Assembly: GCF_011075055.1 (NCBI RefSeq)
Contig: NC_058143.1
Span: forward strand, 15,329,057-15,393,056
Reading direction: 5' to 3'
Origin: Mangifera indica
Lineage: Eukaryota > Streptophyta > Magnoliopsida > Sapindales > Anacardiaceae
DNA: 64,000 bases
In this document: piece after piece, positions 24,001-35,316 of the stretch
How the letters are laid out: each line of letters starts with the position of its first letter
Position numbering within the stretch: position 1 is the first letter of the stretch
Position numbers and translations under genes: made by a program
Notes under the pieces: generated by a model
The model's database searches: none
What the model saw: only the letters and a program-made list of their open reading frames with translations
What the model was told of the DNA's origin: nothing

Positions 24001-26384
24001 ATGGAGCAATGAAGGATATACGAGATTTGGATAGTGTAAGAATGGATTTTAATTTGCATTGTCTTCTCAAAGAGTAGCATTTTGATTTTCTTGGAGAGAG
24101 ATGTTAGCTCTTCTTGTTAATTCCACCTCTCAATAACATAATATCATGGCACATCATGTTTGGCCTGTACCCTCATATATATTCTTTTTGTAGAAAAGCT
24201 CCTGGCTAGTAAACATCTGATTTTCATTTTTTAAATTGTGTTTAAAATTTCATTTTCTTCTTACAGATAAGCTTCTCTGATTGGTTTTTGTCCAAAGGTG
24301 GCACACGGACAAGTATCCAGAGAATGTGGGATCCTGTTGCTTATGCCCTTGGGTTTATAGACTGTGATAACATCAGTGCTCGTTGTATGCTCACTATATT
24401 CTCATTGTTTGCCACTAAGACAGAGGCTTCCCTACTGCGCATGCTCAAAGGTTCTCCAGATGTTTACTTGAGTGGCCCCATTAGAAAGTATATCACAGAT
24501 AAAGGGGGCAGGTATGTTTGTAAGTAGGGGATCACACATTTGATGGTTTGCTATTCTTGTTTGTTTTCTCCAAAGATCAATTGATTCTTTTTTTCCCTTT
24601 CTCCCTTGGAATCTCTCTTTGCTTGAACAGGTTCCATCTTAGGTGGGGATGCAGAGAAGTACTTTATGATAAATCTACTGATGGAGATATATATGTCAAA
24701 GGACTTTTAATGTCTAAAGTAATCTGTTTCACTTGTTCTCTAGATGTTAGTTAGATGGTAAAAGCTAAGCAATGATTTATGCATCTTCTATCTTGTGTTT
24801 CCTAAGATTGAGCTGAGCAAGCAAGCACAACAATCGTGAATCATTGCTTAGATAATCTATAGAAGGTGTGTCTGTGGATTTCGAGTTTGTTCTTGAAGGC
24901 TTATGTCTTAACTTTTCATTACATTTCAGGCCACTAACAAGAAAGTTGTAAAGGCTGATGCATATGTTGCTGGTTAGTGGTTAAATCCTCCTCATTTATG
25001 TATTTCTTTATCTTTTTCCGTTTGTCAATATTGGTGAATGATTTCTAATTATTCTACTTTATATGCGGTGGCAGCATGTGATGTCCCTGGAATTAAAAGA
25101 TTACTTCCATTGTCGTGGAGGGAAATGAAATTTTTTAACAATATTTATGAATTAGTTGGCGTGCCTGTTGTCACAGTGCAACTTAGATACAATGGCTGGG
25201 TTACTGAGCTTCAGGATTTAGAACGATCAAGGTGATTCTCTAATCTGTAGCAAGGTTACCAGCATGTAACCACAGCATTATTCTTTTGGGCCTTCAAAAA
25301 TCTTGATTTGGCTTCAATTCTTGATAGTAATGAATTAGGCGATGTTCATGTCCTCATGAATCCTATTTTTACAATGTTAGGCAACTGAGGCAAGCTGCTG
25401 GGCTAGACAACCTTCTGTATACTCCAGACGCAGATTTTTCTTGCTTTGCAGACCTTGCACTTACTTCTCCAGAAGACTACTACATTGAGGGACAAGGATC
25501 ATTACTCCAGTAAGGAAAACATTTCTATTGTGGTTATAGTTCTGATCATTTTTTAATGCAACTATATTGAGTGCATGTTATCTATAGTTTCTATCATTTG
25601 TTCAAGTGTCTATATTTTTTCATAGTTACAAAAACTGTTACTATTCAGGTGTGTTCTGACACCAGGCGATCCCTACATGCCCTTAACAAACGATAAAATC
25701 ATAGAGAGAGTAGCAAAGCAGGTTGGTAGCTTTGAAGGGATACCTTCATTTCTAATCATTGTTATTATTCTTCTTCGCATATTTTGCATTCATCAGTGCT
25801 TAAACCCCCTACATTTGTGTGCTTTGATGATTCTTGCTTGTATATTTTTGTTGCATTAGCTATTTTAAATAATTATGGTACTTCTTATTTAGCTGACATA
25901 TTTGCAATTTCCTATTTTCCTCAGGTTTTAGCATTATTTCCATCATCCCAAGGTTTAGAACTTATATGGTCCTCTGTTGTCAAAATCGGTCAATCTTTAT
26001 ACCGTGAGGGGCCTGGTAAAGATCCATTCAGGCCTGATCAGAAGACACCTGTGAAGAACTTCTTCCTTGCTGGCTCATATACCAAACAGGTACTACATAT
26101 TGTTTATGAATCATTTATAGAACTTTTTTCAACTGAGATTCTAAAATATTTTTGATAATTTGTGTATCAACCTATCAAACGAAAGTGATAAGGGTCCTAA
26201 ATGATTTCACTTTCAGGATTACATAGATAGTATGGAGGGAGCAACCTTGTCAGGCAGACAAGCCTCAGCCTTCATATGCAATGCAGGGGAAGAATTAGTG
26301 TCATTACGGAAGAAGCTGACTGGCATTGAATCTCAAGAACTAATTGAATCTCCTACAACAACCGATGAGCTAAGTCTTGTTTGA
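21013..26384 (+). CDS. ZDS: Zeta-carotene desaturase, chloroplastic/chromoplastic
   Basis: ZDS (EC 1.3.5.6) converts 9,9'-di-cis-zeta-carotene via neurosporene to prolycopene in plastids, using FAD and plastoquinone. Fourteen exons join in frame: 21013-21142, 21742-21866, 22300-22434, 22627-22699, 22815-22888, 23931-24035, 24267-24511, 24631-24718, 24930-24972, 25075-25231, 25381-25509, 25649-25721, 25925-26089, 26217-26384. The product is 569 aa, the family's usual length. Residues 1-~40 form a Ser/Ala-rich transit peptide. The FAD-binding GAGLAG motif is at 67-72, within [19 protein letters not shown]. The C-terminal FAD-binding block [17 protein letters not shown] starts at 515. No stop or frameshift is seen, so the gene looks functional. 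Intron 2 holds a G26 run and a short MITE. The sequence is very close to Citrus ZDS as I remember it. Confidence 0.98.
21994..22019. repeat. Homopolymer G26 tract in ZDS intron 2
   Basis: Twenty-six consecutive G residues are followed by T and GGGG, on the sense strand of ZDS intron 2. It could form a G-quadruplex in DNA or pre-mRNA, or it could be an assembly artefact. Confidence 0.95.
22095..22225. mobile_element. Short foldback MITE inside ZDS intron 2
   Basis: GTAGTGCTATGTACACAAAA on the left mirrors ATTGTTTGTGCACATTATTT on the right. The arms TGATATGTTATTATGTGATT and AATCACATAATGATATGTCA are near-perfect inverted copies. It is a well-preserved member of the family at 12598 and 18300. 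Confidence 0.8.
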
Positions 26385-28370
26385 TACATCAAAATCATTC
26401 TTGAAGCGTTATGCTTCAAACAGCCGCAAATACAGGAGGCTAGTTGAATGCTGTGACGAATGTAAAACTTGGTCATCATGTAATTTGGATGAAGTTATAT
26501 AAAATGAATGAATTTTTATCAAAATAAATGATAATTTCAGACGTATTGCATCAGCTATATTCTGTATGATCATACATCCCGTTATGCAAGTTCTGGGAAA
26601 TGTTTACATCTTGTTTACACTTGCTGCATGTCGTGAGAGTTTGGTCATTTCTGCAGTTTCTAATCTTGTGTCCAGACTTCCTTCAGGCCACTTTAATTCC
26701 CAATGTATAGTTCACTCCAAAGTCTACACTAAGTATCAAGATGGTGAGTTCAAGAACTAACTAGATATGGCAGAGGGGAGGTGGGGATCGATGGTGAAGC
26801 CAAAGTATTTTTTTCTTTGATTTTTAATTCATGAAATTAGGCTTGATTCCCTGATCAAGACTTCTCTTTCTTGGGCGATAGTTACAGATCAAGTTGCAGA
26901 GTGGAGCTATCTTTGGACGCTTGAATATATTGAAGGTACCCCAGGAAGGAGCTAGTGTGAAGGTTAAAGACATTCTTGTAGCTTCGGGCCATGAGCTGAG
27001 GGGCAAGCTCCCAAATTTGAAGAGCCTGAGTTTTACGAGGAACTCACCATTCTTCTTCAGTTCCTGGGGAGGATGTCAAGCCAAGCTTGGACACTTGAAG
27101 TTGCTTATCGCTCCTTTGTTTTGTTTTGTTTTTATTTTTCTTACAATTGTAATTTGATGCAATTCTGATATATTGATGAAAGAAGACGGTTTCCAAATAC
27201 ACTCATAATTACCCAATTATAAGGATATTAATAATTATCCTCTAAGTGAGTTTCTTCTTGCTATTTGGTATTGCGATCGATGCCTTCAAGGTGATGATAG
27301 GGTTTCTTATGACCCATTTCGCTATGGTCGACCTTTAGAGTTCTCAGGCATGGGAATAAGTTTGCACTTTTAGATGTCATGTAAAGCGATCATTGGGACT
27401 GACTAGTAAGATTTAGCCTATGAGTGGAGTAGATTGTGCTCTCAGATCTTTTGTCTGTTGATTCTTTTCGTTCATCCTCTTAACATGAGACATCTTTTGC
27501 ATAATGGGGATAGGTCTCCTGATGGTGTGAGTTAACATCTGCACACTTAACATGAGATATCTTTGGCAAGTTGACACATTACCTACTTAGTGTAACTTAT
27601 ACTCTATTCATTAAAGATAAAATTTCCTTTGAGTGAGCTATGTTTTACACCTCACGTATCGATGTTTTAATTGTTTCAATGTAAGTTATATTCCACATGA
27701 TAAAGGTTGACATCTCCAATAGAGAGTTATAATCTATACATCAAATGTCATGTCTTAATTTACTCAACATGAGTTATTCTGCATGTTGGAGATTAAAACC
27801 GTCCAAACATAAGCAGTGTTCTACATGTTGAAGATACTCTTTCTAATAAGTAAGTTATCGTCTACATACAAGATAGATTTCATTAAATAGCATTCGACCA
27901 ACTTTTCCGATGAGACTTGACAGACATTTAGGTGGTTGTATTAATCCGATCTTTGGGGTTGGCAACTAGTGTTGCCTAACCTGTCAAAGTTGGTTAGAAG
28001 GCCATCGCCTGGTGGCAATAAGAGAGGGTAACCTCTACATGTCCAGAGATGGTATTCGCGCGTCGCTACTTTGACACTCGGTTTGATAACTAGAGTTGCC
28101 TTGCTTGTCGAGATCACTACAGTTGTCAATGTGTAGTTGTCTAAATTTGTCAGATTATTCGGCATGCTGCAAGTTGGAAAGTTTCTGCTCTAGAGGCGAT
28201 TACCCAAATATTCACTTCTAGCTACAGAAATTAACTAGTGCACAAAGATCCGATGCTACCGATGCAGTCTAATTTTGCAATTAGGACTGCCAGGATAAAG
28301 CTTTTATGGTAATTAATGCATCAGTGCCCGCCTACTGCATCATATTTCTTCACGTTTGAAGCTAGGCCAA
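26385..28370. other. 3' flank of ZDS and intergenic DNA
   Basis: The ZDS 3'UTR probably ends before about 26540, near AAAATGAATGAATTTTTATC. The frame at 26894-27157 (87 codons) has no start context, exon partners or family resemblance that I recognise. From 27180 to 28370 I see no gene. Confidence 0.5.
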
Positions 28371-28379
28371 TATGTTTTA

Positions 28380-29671
28380 GGGAAATTGAAATTTTTATCA
28401 CTATTTTATTTTGTATATATAAAAATATCACCTATCATAAAATTTAAACAAATATACTACAATAGTAATCAACTTTCTCAAAATACCACTCCTTCTATAT
28501 TTATGCAAATTCTCTCTTTTCCTCTGTAACTTTTTCTCTCTTCTTTCTCATCTTTCAAGTGATAAAATAATCATGTAGAAAATAGAATAAGTATTTCAAA
28601 TATGGTTGGATTCGAGCCGAGGGCTCGGCTCGGTTTATATAAGGGCGGCTGGAGTTCGGCTCATTTTTCATTATCAAAACGACATCGTTTTTAATATATA
28701 TTGATCAAAACGATGTCGTTTTGTATAAAAAATTTTTAAAAAAAATCTACCGAGTCAGCTCAAGCTCGATCGAACTGAGCAGAGTCTGGCTCGTTTCGCC
28801 CTAGCTTCAAAAACAAAAGAAGGAAGGAAAAAACTGAAAAAGAAAATAGATTTTAAATTAAGAATTCTTGACTGAAAAAAAAAAGTTTAAAAGGTTGACA
28901 AAAAAAAAGAACTGAAAAAAAAACTGGTTGGTGAACCTATGAAACCTTATTATGTAGATTTCAGAATACAGAATAAGATTGATATTTAATTAAAAAAAAC
29001 TAAAAAAATAAAAATAAAAATAGTTGGTGTGGGTTACGCCCCACGCCAACTCTTTTTTAATTTTTGAGGGTTGGCGTATTAAACAGGTGACGCCAACCCT
29101 TTATAATATAATATATATATATTATAATATAATATATTATATTATATAATTATATTATAATTAAAATATATATTATATCACGCCAACCCTTCACCTGTTT
29201 AATGTAACGTCAACTCTCAAAAATTAAAAAAGAGTTGGTGTAACCCATGCCAATCGTTTTTATTTTATTTTTTCAGTTTTTTTTAATTAAATATCAATCT
29301 TATTTTGAAATCTGAAATCTATATAATAAAGTTTCATAGGTTCATCAACCAGTTTTTTGTTTTCAGTTTTTTTTTCTGTCAACCTTTTAAACTTTTTTTT
29401 TTAGTCAAGAATTCTTAATTTGAAATCTATTTCCTTTTTCAGTTTTTTCTTTCCTTCTTTTGTTTTTGAAGTACTTATTTTATTTTCTACATAATTATTT
29501 TATCACTTGAAAGATGAGAAAGAAGAGAGAAAAAGAGAGAATCTGCATAAATATAGAAGGAATGGTATTTTGGAGAAGTTGATTACTGTTGTGGTATATT
29601 TGTTTAAGTTTTAAGATAGATGACATTTTTGTATACACAGAATAAAATAGTGATAAAAATTTCAATTTTCC
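28380..29671. mobile_element. 1.3 kb foldback (palindromic) Mutator-like element
   Basis: The two halves are inverted copies for ~600 bp each, centred near 29130. The left end GGGAAATTGAAATTTTTATC mirrors the right end GATAAAAATTTCAATTTTCC. Inner arms are also mirrored, for example GTTGGCGTATTAAACAGGTG against CACCTGTTTAATGTAACGTC. Flanks TATGTTTTA (28371-28379) and TATATTTTA (29672-29680) form a 9-bp target duplication with one mismatch. There is no transposase frame. A transcript across it would form a very long hairpin. The left arm is interrupted by an insert at 28601-28811. Confidence 0.85.
28601..28811. mobile_element. ~205 bp insertion nested in the left foldback arm
   Basis: The right arm keeps the uninterrupted site (TTTTTGAAGTACTTATT). 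In the left arm, TTCAAA occurs at 28595-28600 and again at 28806-28811 around extra DNA, so TTCAAA is a likely 6-bp target duplication. The insert is GC-rich and internally inverted: GAGCCGAGGGCTCGGCTCGG, and AAAACGACATCGTTTT against AAAACGATGTCGTTTT. It is a distinct small element, younger than the foldback. Confidence 0.75.
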
Positions 29672-29680
29672 TATATTTTA

Positions 29681-30590
29681 TCTCCATAAAAACCAGATTG
29701 CTCATGAATACTCAAGGAAGTCTTCTATCTTATCTACTGAAATAGACTCCTCTCTGGATTCTTGGACTGTTTCCTGCTATGTTTGCTGCTTAGAAGTGTG
29801 AGCATGCTTTCTGGCAAAAACTTTTATGGCCAGTTATAGGTTGTAGCTGTTTCTAGGATTGTTGAACTAAAGTATACTGACAGTTTACTTTTTTCTTTCT
29901 TAATAAATGTTAAACAAAAAAACAAAGCAAATCTTATAGCTCTGAACTGCTAAATCTTTGCTATGTTCGTCAGAAGGGCACAAGTGCGATGATGATTGGG
30001 GGAACATTGTCAACAAGCACAAATGAGAATGTTACTTGTGCTTTGTAAAGTAGTAATGAGAGCTCCTCATGTTCTGAAGCAGAAAGTCCACAACTTTTGT
30101 GTATAAAGCAGCAACTAATAACCCATCAAGATTTTCCAGTTCTCATTTGCAGTGATTGCTCATTTGAGTGAGAATCCTAGGTGAGTTTGTGGGTTTAACA
30201 GTATTGTGAATGTTTTTGCTTTTAAAAAGATTGTAGCATTTGCGGGGCTAATCATTTAGGCTTTTCTACCAGCCATCTTCAAAAGTTTCTTCGTTTTTTC
30301 AGTAGAACAAAATATGTGAATACGTGTCTATGGTTGTTTGAGTGGTAACAGAAGAGATTGCAAATATAAGGGCGTTAAATATTTTGAAATTCAAAAAATA
30401 TTAGATATCACAAATAAGCCATCAATTTAATTATCCCAAAGCAAATTACATTTGAACCCTTCAACTTTGAAGTTTATTTCATTTAGTCCGTCCTCCATGC
30501 ATACAACAATAATGAGAACCCACCGTTACTTCCACATGACCTTGTTGATGAAGAACATGAACTTCGAGCACCATCACTGCTTTCTTCTGC
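29681..30590. other. 3' flank of the second DUF868 gene, no other gene seen
   Basis: AT-rich DNA. The part near 30590 should be the 3'UTR of the minus-strand DUF868 gene. Nothing else could be supported. Confidence 0.5.
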
Positions 30591-31490
30591 TCACTGTAGC
30601 ACACTAGAGCAAGACGGCGACTGCGATAATGACCCTGCTGACGCCATCGATGAAGACCCTAACAATGACAAGCTCTTCTTCATCAACCTTTTCTCAGGAT
30701 CTACCATCTCCAGCCACACTCCAGCTCCACCAACTTGGAAAATAAAGAAACCATGCCCATTTCCACCATTACTTTCATTACTGTTCCCATTATTAACACA
30801 GCCATTGTTGCTATTGACCCAGTTGAAGCCGTCCCAAAAAAGGTCTACCTCAATGCCATCAACATGAATTCTTTCATGCTTTCTGAACTTCCACGCTAAT
30901 CTTTTGACGACAACACTCGTTTCACCATCAACTTTAACTTTGAGAATCCCGCCGCTATATTCTATACCAATCTCGTGTTTGGTCCCCAAGAAGTGAACTC
31001 GAGAAATATGACTCTTGCGCCCAAAAACGAGCTCTCTTCGAGAAAGAAGCACCGGTTCAGCAAACTGGCGACTGATGATCAATCCGGATCTTCTAATCAA
31101 TTCATCTTGGAGATCGCCGAGGAAGAATTCTAGTTTCCCATTACTGGAAACGGCAATGTAAAAGGAAGAGTGGGGGTCGGCTAAGTTCTGAGAGAATTCA
31201 GCGCGAGTGAAGTCCCAGTAAAGCTTGATTCTTTGATAATGGTGGTGGGTTAAGTAGATGGATTTGAAGCCGGGGCGGTTGCGGAAAAAGGAGAAGGTTG
31301 AAGGGTAGAGAGAAAGGGTGATGGAGAAAGAGTCGGCAGCATAGATTGTTAAGGAGTGAGAGTAGAGGTTTTTGGACCAAGTTAGAGTGAGATAAGTTGG
31401 AGAGTTGCACAACTTAGTTTGGTAAATGCTTGTCATGAGATTTTGAGTTGAGTAGAGTTGCTTGAGATTGTGTTGGGGTGGCTGAAACAA
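30591..31490 (-). CDS. DUF868 family protein, second copy
   Basis: An intronless 299 aa frame with the same family landmarks as the gene at 5442-6341: TLTWSKNLYSHSLTI near residue 38, YWDFTRAEF near 92, FYIAVSSNGKLEFFLGDLQD at about 112-131, LSRRELVFGRKSH near 149, VKVDGETSVVVKRLAWKFRK at about 183-202, and VDGIEVDLFWDGFNWV. It differs by an Asn/Gly-rich insertion (residues ~222-245) and a Ser-rich C-terminal tail. Overall divergence from the first copy is large, so this is a separate subfamily member. The function of the family is unknown. The start at 31490 gives normal family length, and I see no targeting signal. Confidence 0.93.
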   Translation of the reverse strand: MFQPPQHNLKQLYSTQNLMTSIYQTKLCNSPTYLTLTWSKNLYSHSLTIYAADSFSITLSLYPSTFSFFRNRPGFKSIYLTHHHYQRIKLYWDFTRAEFSQNLADPHSSFYIAVSSNGKLEFFLGDLQDELIRRSGLIISRQFAEPVLLSRRELVFGRKSHISRVHFLGTKHEIGIEYSGGILKVKVDGETSVVVKRLAWKFRKHERIHVDGIEVDLFWDGFNWVNSNNGCVNNGNSNESNGGNGHGFFIFQVGGAGVWLEMVDPEKRLMKKSLSLLGSSSMASAGSLSQSPSCSSVLQ

Positions 31491-31749
31491 TAGAGTTTCA
31501 ATCTTGTTGAAGAAATATGAAGAATTCTTAGGATTATGGTAAAGAGAGATGTGGGTTTGGGATTGAGATGATGATCATGATTTTGGCATTTGGTTTTGAA
31601 GATTTAGTTAATAAAAATGATAAGGGTAGGGTTCCATGATATGGGATTGAATTAAGATTTTGGAGGCTTTTGTTATTGTATTTACAAACAGTTTGACTTT
31701 TGAGATAGTCTCACTTTTGGAAGAGGCTTGTGATAGATAGTTAAAAAAT

Positions 31750-32633
31750 GGGAAATTATAAAAAATAGCCAAAATTTAGGGGGTCTAAGTAAAATTACCC
31801 AAAATATTTAGGTTTAAGTAAAAATGCCCATGTTTTGTGAAATGACGAAACTGCCCCATATATAAACATAGCAAATTTCCTTACTTCCCACGGTTAGTTC
31901 ACTGTGCAAATTCAAAATTTCCCACTTTCCCACGGTCATCCCACGGTCAACCAAATTTTCGCCGATTTTCTTGCTTTCCGACAACCGAAAATGACAAAGA
32001 AGGTTAGTATATCTCCCGTAATCTTGTTTGAATCAAGTTATTTCACATATGATTAAGATTTGATTGAGATTTTGAGGTTTAAAATTTTAGGGTTTCGATT
32101 TGAACAATGTTTAAAATGTTTTGATTCTTGGTTGTTTTTGTTGAATTGATTGAGGGGTTTTGTGTTATACAACGTGTAGATTTGATTTATGTAGAAATTG
32201 GAGGCTAAAACAACCAAATTTTTGGCTGAAAATGGCTGCAAAGGAGCTGCAGTTTGACCGTGGGAACAGTTTTTCCCACGGTCAAACAATTTCTCCCACG
32301 GTCAACAGACATTGACCGTGGGTTAGGGGGGTAAAATGGATTTTTTAAAATATTAGGGAGCCAACAAATTTCTTAGAACACAGTGGGTTTTTCAGAAATT
32401 TGTCATATAACAGCAGACTTGTTTACAATATAAAATATCCAAAAACCCTCCATATTTATCTAAATTTCCATTTAACCCCCATAGTGAGTGAGAGAGTTAA
32501 ATAAATGAGGAGAAGGGTAATTTTGGTATTTTTTGCTTAGGAACAGTAAATTTTGGTATTTTTGCTTGGAAATAGTGATTTTGGGCATTTTTGCTTAATG
32601 GGAGGGTATTTTGGCTATTTTTTAAAATTTCCC
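31750..32633. mobile_element. 884 bp Mutator-like element with CCCACGGTCA cargo
   Basis: The left end GGGAAATTATAAAAAATAGC and right end GCTATTTTTTAAAATTTCCC are inverted copies. Flanks TTAAAAAAT (31741-31749) and TTAAAAGAT (32634-32642) are a 9-bp duplication with one mismatch. Subterminal sequence is also mirrored: AAAATGCCCATGTTTTG against TTTGGGCATTTTTGC. The interior carries seven CCCACGGT or ACCGTGGG motifs in both orientations and a stretch resembling an exon and donor (ATGACAAAGAAG/GTTAGT, near 31991). No transposase is present. Confidence 0.8.
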
Positions 32634-32642
32634 TTAAAAGAT

Positions 32643-33232
32643 TTAATTTTGAAATACGTCGGAACATATTTGAACCTATACCCTCCTCTATATTGTCAAT
32701 GTAGCATCAGTTGCAATTTGCTAAGACATTAAGCCTTACATTCATGGTACCTCTCCTTAGATGGCGCCTTTGACATTCCTCTTTCTCTAATTCTACGTTT
32801 ATTTTTTCCTTCTTCTTCTCTTGCACGTGAGCTGTTTTGCATTGGAGAATTCTGTGTGTCACAGTTCTAGATATACCACATGACTTTTCTCTCTTTCTTT
32901 CTCTCTCTCTGTACCTTACAAAGACTAACCCATTACTTTATTTCCCATAAATCAAGTAGTTACTTTAATCCTTTCTATCTTGATTGCCATCTCAAAAGAG
33001 AGAGAGACAGAGGGAGTAGAGAGATGGGGTCTCGGGAAAAGCATTGAGAGACCTAACAAAAATTTTGAAATTAGGGTTTTGCTTCATTTTTTGGCATTAT
33101 GTATTGGCTCATATACTTTTTGTTGGGTAGTGTTTTTAGTTGTTATAAGGAAAAGCATTTGCGGTCAATACAACCATCAAATTAATAATATTCTACTAGA
33201 GTCTTATGCAAAACATATTTTGTGTTTTGTTT
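32643..33232. other. Intergenic, no gene seen
   Basis: This stretch contains a TC-rich tract at about 32886-32912. A 97-codon plus-strand frame begins at 32980 and runs into the next transposon, so I do not treat it as a gene. Confidence 0.5.
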
Positions 33233-33241
33233 TTGCTTTTA

Positions 33242-33999
33242 GGGAAAAGAATTATGTCCCACCCAAGTTTTAGTCTTATCTCAAAAGTATGAAAAACTTA
33301 AACACTCACCTAAAGTTTAATTTGTTAGAACTTATCCACAAATTTTCTATTAAGGTTAAAGGGTAAATTTATTATTTTATCAATAATATTAAATAATTAA
33401 AATTTTATCTTATTTTTCCTCTTTAATTTGAAAAATTAACATTTGTCCCCTAAATTAAGTTTTAAAAAATTCACTTTTTCCCCCTGAAATGCAACCACTT
33501 TCTCCAATGATGGCGGAGAAGTTTTCGTCTATAGGTCGACCACTTGTGGACAACGATGACCTCTGGACGACGATCGTCATCCAAGAAGGATGAGCGTCAT
33601 CCAGATCTGGATGATGAACGTCGTTAAGATCTTTAGACGACGAAGCGTCGTCCAGTCTAGATGACATTTCGTCGTCTATTTTAGACGACAAGGGTCATCT
33701 AGAATAGACGACGAGAGCCATCCAGTGAAGGTCAACGAGTGTCATCCAGATCTAGACGACACTCGTCACTCTCCCTCCAGTCACGTCGTCGTCGGTGGCC
33801 GGAGGAAAAGTGAAAAAAAAATTAGGGATTTGGGGGGGTGAAAGTCACTTTTCAAAGTTCAGGGATAGGGGTTTTACTCCTCTGTTTAACGGAAAACGTA
33901 AAGGCGATTTAGAGATAGGTGCGTATTTGAGTTTTTCATCAGGCGTAGATATACTTTTGAGATATGACTAAAACTTGGGTGGGCAATAGTCCTTTTCCC
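33242..33999. mobile_element. Mutator-like non-autonomous element with GTCATCCAG quasi-repeats
   Basis: The ends are inverted copies: CCCACCCAAGTTTTAGTC at 33258 on, and GACTAAAACTTGGGTGGG at about 33966 on. TTGCTTTTA (33233-33241) and CTGCTTTTA (34000-34008) flank it as a 9-bp duplication with one mismatch. The interior at about 33530-33790 is an array of short imperfect units built on GACGACG, CGTCATCCAG and ATCTGGATGAC that can pair with each other. It belongs to the same family as 13167 and 55886, although the extreme termini differ (GGGAAAAG rather than GGCC). Confidence 0.8.
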
Positions 34000-34008
34000 C
34001 TGCTTTTA

Positions 34009-35316
34009 TTTGTGTTCTAATTTTGTCCAAAACCGCAGCCACCATGTGATACCCTTTTGGATTTTCAACTTCTTCTCCTTGAAGCTTTAGTTGGACATCT
34101 TTGATTTCTATTCGTCAAATTTGTACTGCAGAAGTAACAAGCAATCTGGATTAAGATACATCGATATTATAAAAGATTTTTAAAGACGTTTTTATATATT
34201 AATGAGCTTTTGTGGTAGAAAACCCTAGGTATTGTATTTTATCCTTTTAACATGTGTATAACAAAATGAAACGTGACAAGAAATATGTATAACAAAACTT
34301 CGTAATTTTTTTCTTTTTGTGGAGCAAAAGTGGATCCAATGATAATAGAGAGGAGTAAAATCTCACTTTATATATGGGGATACTATCGTTGAACCCCAAT
34401 TTGATGGCTACATAGATATAACCCTTGAATTATTGATTATTTTTGTATTTATCATATGATTAAGTGTTTACCTTAATTGAAAGATTGTTTACTTAATCAA
34501 TTAATTGGCATTCTCTTCATATGTCTATTGCATAAATTTGGCCAGCTCTGTACCAACTGCTGCTGTTTCTAATTTCCCAACTACTGCTTCCTTTGTCTTC
34601 AAAGATTAAAACGTTTTCTTGATCAAAAAGAGCAAGCGACTCAAAACATAGTCAAACAACCCACTTCCATCTACTACTCATTTACTTGTTTTTATTAATG
34701 ACACAACCTACTCTTAACTCTTACCTTTACAAATTATATTTATTGAATTATATTTCATTTCATTTGAGACTATAAAAATTAAATATTAATGTTAATGTCG
34801 ATCTCTAATCAAATTTGATTACATTTTACGTATATCGTATGCGAGTTGTTAGACTTATATCTTATCGTTAGTGTTAGTCTCTCATCGGGTTCAATTATGT
34901 TTCATGTGGGGTTATTATTTGAATTTAAATATTAGTGTCGAGGTTAAGGTGATACATCAAATCCGACTCGAGTTCCATATAAAAATTATAAGGTTTAAAT
35001 ATTAATTTTAAGTTAATCTTTCATCAAATTCATTAGAGTACCTTTAATATTAGATTCAAATTCATGTGTTTTCCATAGGATCTATTAACTTTAAATATAA
35101 CTACTAAACGTAAAAGAGCCTATTGAACTTGTATTAAAAATACCCTTACCGAACAACTCCATCCCTGGGATAATAATTATGAAGTCTCAAAATAATCTTA
35201 CTTTAGAATTCAATGAACTCCTGAGATAGATGGGATAAACTTTATTTCGAAAATGAAAAGGAAAAATTGTAGTTGATTAGGCAAATAATGAGTTTACTAG
35301 AAAAACAAAGAACTAA
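34009..35316. other. Intergenic, no gene seen
   Basis: AT-rich DNA with no reading frame of coding character. I see no repeat structure clear enough to name. Confidence 0.5.

Noticed and set aside
28601..28650. tRNA/SINE B-box-like GGATTCGAGCC in the nested insert
   Set aside because: No A box at the right spacing and no 3' tail. The sequence is better explained by the insert's internal GAGCCGAG inverted repeats.
33455..33691. Minus-strand frame of 78 codons with repeated LDD-like peptides
   Set aside because: It is generated by the GTCATC quasi-repeats of a non-autonomous transposon. The homologous array at 39991-40236 is open in a different frame, so no protein is conserved.
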